From positions 1 through 12,016 of the forward strand of contig JAHWKC010000045.1 of assembly GCA_019348095.1 (NCBI GenBank): 12,016 nt of DNA, written 5' to 3'. The stretch comes from Pseudomonadota bacterium. Its GTDB lineage: Bacteria > Pseudomonadota > Gammaproteobacteria > Xanthomonadales > Xanthomonadaceae. This document shows, in pieces, positions 1 through 6,488 of this stretch (position 1 is its first letter; each line of letters starts with the position of its first letter). Under the pieces are notes generated by a model. The model worked only from the letters and a program-made list of their open reading frames with translations. It ran no database searches and was not told the origin of the DNA. The translations under genes were made by a program, and so were the position numbers.

Positions 1-117
1 GTGGTCGGCGGTGGACGGCGGCGACGCGGGTGCGGCGTCGGCCTCGGCTTCGCCGGGTCGGTCGCTGGCGCTGGCTCCGGGGAACGGCAGGGGTGTCTGT
101 TTCGGCATCCCGGCCAT
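1..117 (-). CDS. Start of an unidentified gene, cut by the left edge
   Basis: On the minus strand an open frame begins with ATG at 117 (second in-frame ATG at 108) and stays open to the window edge, giving 39 codons. The visible residues begin MAGMPKQTPLPFPG and continue as an Ala/Pro/Asp/Glu-rich stretch that is probably disordered. It starts only 9 bases after the stop of the upstream lipoprotein gene (18 if the second ATG is used), a spacing that fits co-transcription. No strong ribosome-binding site is seen before either ATG. Too little is visible to name a family. It could also be a chance open frame in GC-rich DNA. Confidence 0.4.
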   Translation of the reverse strand, partial: MAGMPKQTPLPFPGASASDRPGEAEADAAPASPPSTADH

Positions 118-126
118 TATGCCGGT

Positions 127-1071
127 TCAGCCGGTGGGCGCTCCGCGCTGTGGCCCGGGTGCCGCAGGCGCGGCGGCGGGCGGCGCGCCTGCCGAGACCG
201 TCATCGCCGGCGCCGGGCCGGCCTCGGCTTCGGCATGGCGCAGCGCATCGCTGAGGTACCAGCGGCCGTCGCGACGCTCCAGCCGCACGATCGCATCGAT
301 CCGTTGGGCGCCCAGGGCGTAGCGCAGGCGCACCCGCGCGGTATCGCCGGTCTGCTCCAGGAGGCTGGCGTCGATGCTGCCGAGGGCGGCATCCAGGTCC
401 AACCCGTAATCGACCAGCGTCTGCTTGAAGCGGCCGAAGAACGGGCCCAGCCGCTGCAGGCTACGGTTCATCCCGAACCGGGCGAAGGCGTCCGGGTCGG
501 TCAGGCCGGTCAGGCGCGCGGCGGCGGCCAGCTGCGGGATCGCGAGCCTGGCACGCTGCGGATCGCCCAGCGGCGCCTGCCGGCCCCATTGGCTCAGCGC
601 CCCGATCAGCTGCACGTAGTGCTCGCGCTCGGTCTCGCTGTACTCGCCCTCGCGGCGCACGTACTGCGCGGCAAACAGCCCCAGCGTGGCCGCAGCGGTG
701 CGCAACTCGCCATGGGCGCCGGCGAACTGGCGCTGGTAGGTCTCCAGCAGCGCCTGTTCCGAGTCCGGCGCGGCGAGGTACGCGATAAAGCCCGGCAGTT
801 GCCGGTCCAGCGGCAGCTCGGTCAGGGGCCAGAGGGTGCGACCTTCGCTCCATGCCGCCTCGATGCGCGTGTGCAGTTCCGGTGGCAGCGCGTGGCGGGC
901 GTAGGCGGTGAGATCGTTGCGGCGCAGGTCGTCGGCCAGCCGGGTGACCGCCTCGACCGGCCCGGTCGGTCCGGCCGAGGCGTGATCTGCGGCCGGTGTG
1001 GCATCACGTTGGCACGCGGCCGACAGGGCCACGAATGCGAGCGCGGCAAATGCGCGGTGGATCGATGACAT
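127..1071 (-). CDS. Putative lipoprotein of unknown function (314 aa)
   Basis: The protein begins with a short charged segment, a hydrophobic stretch and a lipobox LSAAC (Cys20), so it should be exported, lipidated and anchored to a membrane. Gln follows the Cys, which fits outer-membrane sorting. The mature part is mostly helical and Ala/Leu/Arg-rich. Near residues 235-285 a segment reads like a small beta domain (RVRLRYALG, IVRLERRDGRWYLSD), resembling the ligand-side strands of NTF2-like or DUF-type lipoproteins, but this is not diagnostic. The C-terminus is Ala/Pro-rich. The frame stays open upstream to 1206, but I place the start at 1071 because GGGGAG (1079-1084) lies 7 bases before that ATG and the signal peptide begins there. 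I do not recognise the family. It lies downstream of the acid phosphatase gene, 264 bases away, and just before the partial gene at the left edge. Confidence 0.8.
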   Translation of the reverse strand: MSSIHRAFAALAFVALSAACQRDATPAADHASAGPTGPVEAVTRLADDLRRNDLTAYARHALPPELHTRIEAAWSEGRTLWPLTELPLDRQLPGFIAYLAAPDSEQALLETYQRQFAGAHGELRTAAATLGLFAAQYVRREGEYSETEREHYVQLIGALSQWGRQAPLGDPQRARLAIPQLAAAARLTGLTDPDAFARFGMNRSLQRLGPFFGRFKQTLVDYGLDLDAALGSIDASLLEQTGDTARVRLRYALGAQRIDAIVRLERRDGRWYLSDALRHAEAEAGPAPAMTVSAGAPPAAAPAAPGPQRGAPTG

Positions 1072-1172
1072 CGGGCGGCTCCCCAGTCGATGGCGGCGGC
1101 GTCGTGCTGGACACGCGCCCGGAGGGTACCAGCCCGCCCGGCGGCGGATCGGGCTGGGGTGCGCAGAAATGA

Positions 1173-1198
1173 GCTTGGTGGAGCGGACTCCACCAGGC
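1173..1198. repeat. Perfect palindrome with tetraloop in intergenic gap
   Basis: TGGTGGAG (1176-1183) and CTCCACCA (1188-1195) form a perfect 8-bp stem around the loop CGGA. The stem can extend to 11 pairs from 1173 to 1198 with one G-T pair. It lies about 100 bases upstream of the lipoprotein gene and 140 downstream of the phosphatase stop. The minus-strand sequence after the hairpin is only weakly T-rich, so it is not a convincing intrinsic terminator. It may be part of a composite repeat with the next element. Confidence 0.6.
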
Positions 1199-1202
1199 AA
1201 AA

Positions 1203-1239
1203 GCAAATCCCCCTGCCTCCCTTTTTCAAGGGGGATGCC
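1203..1239. repeat. Dispersed-type intergenic palindrome (AATCCCCCT / AGGGGGAT)
   Basis: ATCCCCCT (1207-1214) pairs with AGGGGGAT (1229-1236). An alternative inner stem is CCCTT (1219-1223) with AAGGG (1228-1232). Read on the minus strand in one frame it gives PLKKGGRGICF, a peptide string I associate with spurious ORFs made by a repeat common between genes in Lysobacter and its relatives. That association is from memory. The element lies in the gap between the phosphatase and lipoprotein genes. The rest of that gap (1240-1335) holds only a weak GGCCC/GGGCC stem (1297-1312), and I see no gene in it. Confidence 0.5.
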
Positions 1240-1335
1240 TGAACGCTAAAACGCTGTGCTCGGGGACCGGCGGGGAGGTTGCTTTTCGCTGCTGCCGGCC
1301 CAGATCCGGGCCAGCACATCCCGCTGCGACTGCCG

Positions 1336-2268
1336 CTACGGCGCCACATCCAGCGCCGCACGCTTGGCTGCGCGGCGCGCCTCGCGCGGCTGGGTCCAGT
1401 CGTTGTTGAACGCGGCCGGTTCCCAGGAACCGTAGGTCGGGTTGGGCAACATCCACCAGCGCTCGCCGAACCAGTCGCCATACTCCTCCAGCAGATCGGC
1501 ACGGCCGGCAGCGGTATTGCTGAGCACTTCGACGAAATCGCCGAGCTGGTCGCCGAACTGCATCAGCACGCGGTACTCGCGCCCGGCCCGCTGGCGCCGG
1601 CAGTTCTTTTCGCTGCCGTTCTGCTCGCAGCCCTCGACCACCGTGCCCAGGCCCATGAATACGCTGGGGTCCTTGACCGGCAGGCCGACCGCGCGGAGGT
1701 TGGCGATCGTCGCCTCGTCCAGGTGCTGGGCGCGGTTGGAGATGTAGAGCAGGGTAATGCCCTTGGCATCGGCGGCGCGGGCGAACTCGACCACGCCCGG
1801 CAGCGCCCGTGCCTTCTTCTCGGCGACCCAAGTCGCCCAGGTGACCTCGTTGTATTCCAACCCATTGCGGACCAGCCGCGCCTGGTAGGGCGAGTTGTCG
1901 AGCACGGTCTCGTCGATGTCGAGCACGACCGCGGGCGGCAGTGACTTCGACGCGCTGCGCTCCTCGGGAACGAGCGCATGCCAGTCGGGATCCGCGAGCG
2001 CACGATCGAGCTGCGCGGCGGCGGTGCGATACGTCTGCGTCGCGATCGCGTCGTACTCGACCGAGGTCTGCACCCACAGCACCGCGTTGAGGTTGTCGTC
2101 GGCCGCGCCCAGGTCGACCGCGCGATCGATCGGGGCTTCACTCGCCGCCGGCGAGGCGGTCGACATCGCCGCGACTTCAGGCTCCGGCACCGGCGCTTCG
2201 GTGCGCTTGCAGGCGCCGAGCGCGAGGCTGCCGGCGAGGATGGAAACGGTCAGGACGCGGATGCGCAT
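1336..2268 (-). CDS. Class C acid phosphatase, HAD subfamily IIIB, lipoprotein e(P4)-like
   Basis: A 310-aa secreted phosphatase, expected to hydrolyse phosphomonoesters (often nucleotides) at the outer membrane so that the nucleoside and phosphate can be taken up. The signal peptide ends in a lipobox LGAC (Cys20). The HAD signature motif DIDETVLDNS is at residues 117-126, with the nucleophile Asp117 and the acid/base Asp119. Motif II YISNR is near 175-179. A basic Arg-rich stretch at about 223-231 is the likely place for motif III, and GDQLGDF at 239-245 supplies the late metal-binding aspartates. Length and motif order fit the class C / e(P4) family. The frame is open to 2340, but GGAG (2272-2275) lies 6 bases before the ATG at 2268, so I prefer that start over the ATG at 2280. 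The specific substrate cannot be told from sequence. Confidence 0.9.
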   Translation of the reverse strand: MRIRVLTVSILAGSLALGACKRTEAPVPEPEVAAMSTASPAASEAPIDRAVDLGAADDNLNAVLWVQTSVEYDAIATQTYRTAAAQLDRALADPDWHALVPEERSASKSLPPAVVLDIDETVLDNSPYQARLVRNGLEYNEVTWATWVAEKKARALPGVVEFARAADAKGITLLYISNRAQHLDEATIANLRAVGLPVKDPSVFMGLGTVVEGCEQNGSEKNCRRQRAGREYRVLMQFGDQLGDFVEVLSNTAAGRADLLEEYGDWFGERWWMLPNPTYGSWEPAAFNNDWTQPREARRAAKRAALDVAP

Positions 2269-2294
2269 GCGCAGCTCCATGTGACGAAAGCTCG

Positions 2295-2300
2295 AGTCTA
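2295..2300 (-). promoter_or_regulatory. Candidate -10 box for the acid phosphatase gene
   Basis: On the minus strand TAGACT (4 of 6 matches to TATAAT) lies about 27 bases before the chosen start codon. Initiation about 7 bases downstream would give a leader of roughly 20 bases that contains the GGAG site. No clear -35 hexamer is seen at the usual distance, so this is a weak call. Confidence 0.35.
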
Positions 2301-2524
2301 GCCGAGCGTCATTAGCAGCTTTCGCGGGATGGCTGCGCAACCTGCGGTGCGACGCCGCTGCAAGAGCCGGTCACCACCGCGGAGGTGGCTTTATAGCGGA
2401 TGTCGTCGCGAAGGTAGGGGGGTCAGCGCTTCGGAACGTTACGGTGTGTCAGACGGCGGCAAGCCAATGCGCTATTCAGCATGCAGTCGGCGCCGATGGC
2501 GCCTTCCAACAGTAGTCAAGGACG
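2301..2524. other. Divergent intergenic region before the bacteriocin cassette
   Basis: This gap separates the leftward phosphatase gene from the rightward cassette and must hold promoters for both. A short stem CCACC (2374-2378) / GGTGG (2384-2388) with loop GCGGA is visible, followed by TTTATAG, a poor -10 candidate. TATTCA near 2473 is another weak -10 candidate. I see no convincing promoter pair, operator or small gene in it. Confidence 0.4.
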
Positions 2525-3787
2525 ATGTCGAACGATCTGTTTCGCAAGGAAGTGCTGGAAGCTAAGCGCACGAGCTGGCTGGGCGGTATTTCGCTGGCAC
2601 AGCCGGTCCGGCTCTGGGCGCTAACCGCCTTCGCCGGGTTCGTAGCGCTTGCGGTCATTCTCTTCCTCGTCTTCGGCACCTATACGCGCCGCTCTCGCGT
2701 GGTGGGTCAGCTCGTGCCGGTGCAGGGCATGGCCACCGTGCTTGCACCAGCCACGGGCGTGGTCACCCGCTTGAACATCCCGGAGGGGGGACGTGTCGGA
2801 GCCGGCCAGACGATCGCCACCGTCACCGTTCCGCGCGCCACGGTGGCCGGCGGAGACACCGTCGCCGCACTCCAGCAGCGCCTCGCGCGCCGCACCGACG
2901 GGCTGGAGTCGGCGCAGTCGGCCCAGCAGCAGTTGCTGGATGCGCAGGCTGCAGGTCTTACCGACCAGCTAGCGACGGCCCGCCGCGAACTGGAGCAGAT
3001 TCAAGCCGAAGTCGCCACGCGCCAGCAACAGGTCCGCCTGGCCAACGAAACGCTCGATCGGCTGCGCCAGCTGCGCGACGAACAGTACGTCAGCGAACTG
3101 CAGCTCAAACAGCAGGAGGCCACCGCGCTGTCGCAGGTCAGCGAGGTGCAGGTCCTGCAGCGCCAGGCCATCGCCACCCGCCGCCTCATTGCCCAGCTCC
3201 AGCAGGCCACGCAGGAATTGCCCGGTCACCGCCAAGCCATCCAGGCCGGTTTCCAGCGCGATCTTGCTCTGCTGGAGCAGGAGCAGGTGGAGCTGCAGGC
3301 CCGCGGCGAACTCGCGATCACCGCACCGGTATCCGGCGTCATCGCCACCCAACTGTTCAAGCCCGGCCAAGCTGTGCAGGCGGGCCAGTCACTGATGAGC
3401 CTGCTGCCTGGCGACGGCACATTGGAAGCCGAGCTGCTGGTGCCCAGCCGTGCCATCGGATTCATCGATCCGGGCGACCAAGTATTGCTGCGCTATCAGG
3501 CGTATCCGTACCAGAAGTTCGGGCATCACAAAGGCCGCGTCGCGCGCATCAGCCGCAGCACCGTCAGTGGCGGTTCGCAGGCGTCGGCGACGGGCAACGG
3601 CCCGAGCGAACCGTTCTACCGCGTCAACGTGTTGCTGGACCGGCAGGCCATCACCGCTTACGGCCAGCCGGAAGCGCTCAAGCCCGGCATGGTGCTGGAT
3701 GCGGATGTATTAGGTGAGCGCAGACGCCTAGTCGAATGGATATTGGAACCCTTGTACTCGATCAAAGGCAGGGTTTTCGGGCGCTAA
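2525..3787 (+). CDS. HlyD-family membrane fusion (adaptor) protein for peptide export
   Basis: A 420-aa periplasmic adaptor that would link the inner-membrane ABC transporter encoded at 4352-6481 to an outer-membrane TolC-type channel. Residues 1-30 are cytoplasmic, with one membrane segment at about 31-53. The two halves of a biotinyl/lipoyl-like domain are at about 72-100 (LAPATGVVTRLNIPEGGRV) and 264-292 (ITAPVSGVIATQLFKPGQAV). Between them is a long Gln-rich coiled-coil hairpin at about 112-258. A beta-barrel region (LRYQAYPYQKFG, about 322-333) and the C-terminal LKPGMVLDADVLGERR (385-400) are typical of adaptors paired with C39-peptidase transporters. The ATG at 2525 is the only reasonable start, because an in-frame TAG lies at 2513. 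AAGGA (2518-2522) is only 2 bases from it, so initiation may be weak. It is the first gene of the cassette, 71 bases before the precursor gene. Confidence 0.9.
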   Translation: MSNDLFRKEVLEAKRTSWLGGISLAQPVRLWALTAFAGFVALAVILFLVFGTYTRRSRVVGQLVPVQGMATVLAPATGVVTRLNIPEGGRVGAGQTIATVTVPRATVAGGDTVAALQQRLARRTDGLESAQSAQQQLLDAQAAGLTDQLATARRELEQIQAEVATRQQQVRLANETLDRLRQLRDEQYVSELQLKQQEATALSQVSEVQVLQRQAIATRRLIAQLQQATQELPGHRQAIQAGFQRDLALLEQEQVELQARGELAITAPVSGVIATQLFKPGQAVQAGQSLMSLLPGDGTLEAELLVPSRAIGFIDPGDQVLLRYQAYPYQKFGHHKGRVARISRSTVSGGSQASATGNGPSEPFYRVNVLLDRQAITAYGQPEALKPGMVLDADVLGERRRLVEWILEPLYSIKGRVFGR

Positions 3788-3821
3788 AGCAGCTTTATTG
3801 CCGGCAGTTGTCGGCCCCATC

Positions 3822-3838
3822 GCACAGGGGGACTGTGC
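3822..3838 (+). promoter_or_regulatory. Inverted repeat just upstream of the precursor gene
   Basis: GCACAG (3822-3827) and CTGTGC (3833-3838) form a 6-bp palindrome with a 5-base G-rich loop. It ends 8 bases before the AGGAG ribosome-binding site, and the AT-rich bases ATAATAAT follow it directly. It could be a small operator, a 5' mRNA stem or chance. CATAAT at 3838-3843 looks like a -10 box, but a start from it would fall inside the ribosome-binding site. Confidence 0.35.
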
Positions 3839-3846
3839 ATAATAAT

Positions 3847-3851
3847 AGGAG
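3847..3851 (+). promoter_or_regulatory. Strong ribosome-binding site of the precursor peptide gene
   Basis: AGGAG lies 7 bases before the ATG at 3859 in an AT-rich context. It is the best ribosome-binding site in the window. It fixes the start of the precursor and rejects the longer in-frame extension that overlaps the end of the adaptor gene. Confidence 0.85.
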
Positions 3852-3858
3852 ATGCAAC

Positions 3859-4068
3859 ATGCGTGAGATGAATGTTATGGAGATCGAGGCGGTCAACGGC
3901 GGCACGGACGCTGGCGATATTGCAATGGGTGCGGCCGGCGCATGGGCTTCAACAGTCACGGGCGCCGCCATCGGTAGCGTCGTCCCCGGAGTCGGTACGG
4001 TCATTGGTGCAGCGGCTGGTTTCGGCCTCGGTGTCCTGATCGTTGTTGGCTATACGCTGGCAACCTAA
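3859..4068 (+). CDS. Double-glycine leader bacteriocin/microcin precursor (69 aa)
   Basis: The leader is MREMNVMEIEAVNGG, 15 residues with the conserved hydrophobic/acidic spacing and terminal Gly-Gly that C39 peptidases recognise. Cleavage after Gly15 would release a 54-aa core. The core begins TDAGDIAMG, has one Trp (precursor residue 29), no Cys, and a run of GxxxG motifs (glycines at 35/39, 46/50, 50/54, 54/58), ending in the hydrophobic stretch GLGVLIVVGY. This fits a helical, membrane-inserting class II bacteriocin or microcin in which glycine zippers pack helices. The gene sits between the adaptor and a small membrane protein gene, followed by a C39-peptidase transporter gene. A secreted signalling or other antagonistic peptide is possible, but a pore-forming bacteriocin is the simplest reading. 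The target range is unknown. Confidence 0.85.
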   Translation: MREMNVMEIEAVNGGTDAGDIAMGAAGAWASTVTGAAIGSVVPGVGTVIGAAAGFGLGVLIVVGYTLAT

Positions 4069-4080
4069 GGCCAGCACACA

Positions 4081-4110
4081 GCGGGATGGCCGGAATATCG
4101 GTCATCCCGC
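4081..4110 (+). promoter_or_regulatory. Strong hairpin between precursor and small membrane protein genes
   Basis: Positions 4081-4093 can pair with 4098-4110 over 13 base pairs (two of them G-U in RNA) around the 4-base loop AATA. The outer 8 pairs (GCGGGATG/CATCCCGC) are perfect. It begins 12 bases after the precursor stop codon and ends 4 bases before the GGGAG site of the next gene. No T-tract follows (next bases AATTGGG), so it is not a standard intrinsic terminator. By position it could stabilise the 3' end of a short precursor mRNA or act as a partial terminator that sets the ratio of peptide to downstream products. Confidence 0.75.
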
Positions 4111-4126
4111 AATTGGGAGAACTGCC

Positions 4127-4285
4127 GTGAAGATTCTGATTACCGCAGCGGCTGCATTCGTACTGTCCTTCGCTGCGTTTCTTTTCGCTCGTAACTACAC
4201 TGATTTTCTTGTGGCCGGGTTGATCGGCAGCAGCGTTTTCTTGGTGGTTTTTCTCGTTGCAGCCAAGTTCACCAAGCAAGCTTGA
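4127..4285 (+). CDS. Small two-segment membrane protein, candidate bacteriocin immunity protein (52 aa)
   Basis: A GTG start at 4127 is preceded by GGGAG (4115-4119) with 7-base spacing. The product starts VKILITAAAAFVLSFAAFLF and has two hydrophobic helices, at about 2-21 and 28-47, joined by the short polar turn ARNYTD and ending in a basic tail KFTKQA. It would sit in the inner membrane. Its size and topology, and its position 58 bases after a bacteriocin precursor gene, match immunity proteins that protect producers of class II bacteriocins and microcins. This role is inferred from position and shape, as I do not recognise a family. Alternatives are an accessory export factor or a second, leaderless peptide. 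Its G+C is about 51 percent over 4121-4290, far below the neighbouring core genes. Confidence 0.75.
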   Translation: MKILITAAAAFVLSFAAFLFARNYTDFLVAGLIGSSVFLVVFLVAAKFTKQA

Positions 4286-4295
4286 CTTCCCGCAT

Positions 4296-4316
4296 CGATG
4301 TCCGCTCAGGACATCG
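4296..4316 (+). promoter_or_regulatory. Hairpin upstream of the transporter gene
   Basis: CGATGTCC (4296-4303) and GGACATCG (4309-4316) form a perfect 8-bp stem around the loop GCTCA, 10 bases after the stop of the small membrane protein and 35 bases before the transporter start. No T-tract follows. It may be a processing or stability element in the cassette mRNA. Confidence 0.5.
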
Positions 4317-4351
4317 TCCATGGTCGTCGATGACTTCCGGCGAGCGCCTGA

Positions 4352-6481
4352 GTGAGAGCTACTGGTAAGAAAATGATCCGTCAATCTGAGGCAGCCGAGT
4401 GCGGCCTAGCATGCGTAGGGATGATCGCGAATTCGCATGGCGCAAATCTTGGTCTCATTGAGCTGCGCCAACGTTTCTCGCTGTCGCTGAAAGGCTCCAA
4501 GCTTACTCAGCTGATACATATTGCGCAGAGGTTAGGTTTGCAGGCCCGTCCACTGCGTTTGGAGATGGAGGACTTCTGCAAGCTCCAACCACCTTGTATC
4601 TTGCATTGGGACCTCAACCACTTCGTTGTATTGGTGAAGGTCGGCAAGGCCAGCGTAACGATCCTTGACCCGGCTTTCGGTAAGCGAACGTTGACCCACG
4701 CTGAAGTCTCCAACCACTTCACCGGTGTCGCGCTGGAGCTGACGCCGTCCGCCGACTTCAAGCCGCGCAAGGCGGCTCCCGCCATTAGTGTCCGGCAATT
4801 GACCGGCCCTGTCGGCGGCCTCTGGCGTGCGCTGGTCCAGATCCTGCTGCTGTCGATCGCGCTGCAGGTCTTTGTGGTGCTCGCACCGTTCTTGATGCAG
4901 TGGGTGGTCGACCAAGTGCTGGTGTCGGCCGATCGTGATCTGCTGGCGGTGCTGGGGCTGGGCTTCGGATTGGCGATGTTGCTGCAGGTGGGCATCGGTC
5001 TGTTGCGCGGCTGGTCGGTGGTTTACTTGTCCTCGCGCCTTGGATTGCAATGGATGGGCAATGTATTTGCCCACGCGCTGCGCCTGCCACTGGATTATTT
5101 CGAGAAGCGCCACCTGGGCGACATCACCTCGCGCATGTCGTCGGTCCAGGCGATCCAGCGCACGCTGACCACCAGTTTCGTGGAGGCGATCATCGATGGG
5201 CTTATGGCGGTGGTGACGCTGGGCATGATGCTGCTCTACAGCTGGAAACTGGCGCTGGTCACACCGGCGGCGGTTGTGCTGTACCTGGGCATCCGCGCCA
5301 TTGCCTACCGGCCGGTGCGCGAGCGCACCGAACAGCAACTGGTGGCGGCGGCCAAGCAGCAGACCCACCTGCTGGAATCCTTGCGCGGTATGCAGAGCCT
5401 GAAGGTGGCGGGCGAGGAGCCGCAGCGCCGCTCCACCTACGACAACCTGATGAACGACACGGTCAACCATGACGTGCGGCTGGCGCGCATGGGGCTGGGC
5501 TTCAACAGCGCCAGCCAACTGGTGTTCGGCGTCGAGCGTGTCGCGGTGATCTGGATCGGTGCGCTGCTCGCAATGCAGAACGTGTTTTCGGTCGGCATGT
5601 TGATCGCCTATCTGGCCTACAAGGATCAGTTCGCCGGCCGCATGGCTGCGCTGATCGACAAGTGGGTGGAGTTCCGGATGCTGCGCCTGCACGGCGAGCG
5701 CCTGGCTGACATCGTCCTGACCGAGCCTGAGGACGCCGAGCTACAGCCGGAAGTCCCCGCGCCCGCATCACCGCGGATTGAGGTCGAGAAGCTCTCGTTC
5801 CGGTATGCCGATGGCGAGCCTTGGGTGCTCAAGGACTGCAGCTTCGCCGTGGAGGCGGGCGAGTCGCTGGCAATCATCGGCAGCTCGGGCTGCGGCAAGA
5901 CAACGCTGGTCAAACTGATGCTCGGGCTGCTCAAGCCGACCGACGGTCGCATCCGCGTCGGCGGGTTGGACCTGCACCAGGTCGGGCCGCGCAACATCCG
6001 CAGCATCGTGGGCGCGGTGATGCAGGACGACCAGCTGTTTGCTGGCTCCATCGCCGACAACATCAGCTTCTTCGACACTGCGCACGACCAGGAGCGTATC
6101 GAGGCAGCGGCGCGGCTGGCGGCGATCCACGACGAGATCGCCGCGATGCCGATGGGCTACCACAGCCTGATCGGCGACATGGGCAGTTCGTTGTCGGGCG
6201 GGCAGAAGCAGCGCGTGATCCTGGCGCGTGCGTTGTACCGCAATCCCAAGCTGCTGTTTCTCGACGAGGCCACCAGTCACCTCGACGTGACGAAGGAGCG
6301 CTTGGTCAACGACGCCGTGCGCAAACTCGAGTTGACCAAGGTCATCGTGGCGCACCGGCCCGAAACCATCGCCAGCGCCGATCGGGTGCTGGTCATGGAC
6401 GCCGGCAAGATCGTGCAGGAGCTGCGCACGCAGCAGAACGACACTAAAGCCAATGCAGATACTGAAGCCGTTCCGGCTTAG
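4352..6481 (+). CDS. C39 peptidase-containing ABC transporter (bacteriocin export and leader cleavage)
   Basis: A 709-aa inner-membrane exporter that would remove the Gly-Gly leader and pump the core peptide out through the HlyD adaptor. The N-terminal C39 peptidase carries QSEAAECGLAC with Gln11 and catalytic Cys17, His90 in LNHFVVL and Asp106 in LDPAFG, so the active site looks complete. The ABC membrane domain spans about 155-440 with several hydrophobic helices. The ATPase domain has Walker A GSSGCGKT (510-517), Q-loop Gln558, signature LSGGQ (614-618), Walker B LLFLDEA with Asp638 and Glu639, and H-loop His668. The length is normal for the CvaB/LagD class. The start is GTG at 4352; ATG at 4373 (7 codons later) is a possible alternative, and neither has a strong ribosome-binding site. 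The peptidase-coding part is about 52-58 percent G+C in the lines I counted, and the membrane domain about 68 percent. Confidence 0.95.
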   Translation: MRATGKKMIRQSEAAECGLACVGMIANSHGANLGLIELRQRFSLSLKGSKLTQLIHIAQRLGLQARPLRLEMEDFCKLQPPCILHWDLNHFVVLVKVGKASVTILDPAFGKRTLTHAEVSNHFTGVALELTPSADFKPRKAAPAISVRQLTGPVGGLWRALVQILLLSIALQVFVVLAPFLMQWVVDQVLVSADRDLLAVLGLGFGLAMLLQVGIGLLRGWSVVYLSSRLGLQWMGNVFAHALRLPLDYFEKRHLGDITSRMSSVQAIQRTLTTSFVEAIIDGLMAVVTLGMMLLYSWKLALVTPAAVVLYLGIRAIAYRPVRERTEQQLVAAAKQQTHLLESLRGMQSLKVAGEEPQRRSTYDNLMNDTVNHDVRLARMGLGFNSASQLVFGVERVAVIWIGALLAMQNVFSVGMLIAYLAYKDQFAGRMAALIDKWVEFRMLRLHGERLADIVLTEPEDAELQPEVPAPASPRIEVEKLSFRYADGEPWVLKDCSFAVEAGESLAIIGSSGCGKTTLVKLMLGLLKPTDGRIRVGGLDLHQVGPRNIRSIVGAVMQDDQLFAGSIADNISFFDTAHDQERIEAAARLAAIHDEIAAMPMGYHSLIGDMGSSLSGGQKQRVILARALYRNPKLLFLDEATSHLDVTKERLVNDAVRKLELTKVIVAHRPETIASADRVLVMDAGKIVQELRTQQNDTKANADTEAVPA

Positions 6482-6488
6482 CGTGCTT

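Noticed and set aside
1..1068. Long plus-strand open frame opposite the lipoprotein gene
   Set aside because: It is an antisense shadow in GC-rich DNA. Its product is Arg/Gly-rich with no domain, and the minus frame has a signal peptide, lipobox and ribosome-binding site.
3838..3843. CATAAT as a -10 box for the precursor gene
   Set aside because: Transcription from it would start inside the AGGAG site and remove it from the mRNA, and no -35 hexamer is correctly spaced.
3736..3858. N-terminal extension of the precursor peptide overlapping the adaptor gene
   Set aside because: The strong AGGAG site and the standard Gly-Gly leader both start at 3859, and the extension would add 41 residues not found in such leaders.
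4081..4110. Intrinsic terminator after the precursor gene
   Set aside because: The stem is strong, but the following bases are AATTGGG with no T-tract, so it is reported as a hairpin of unproven role instead.
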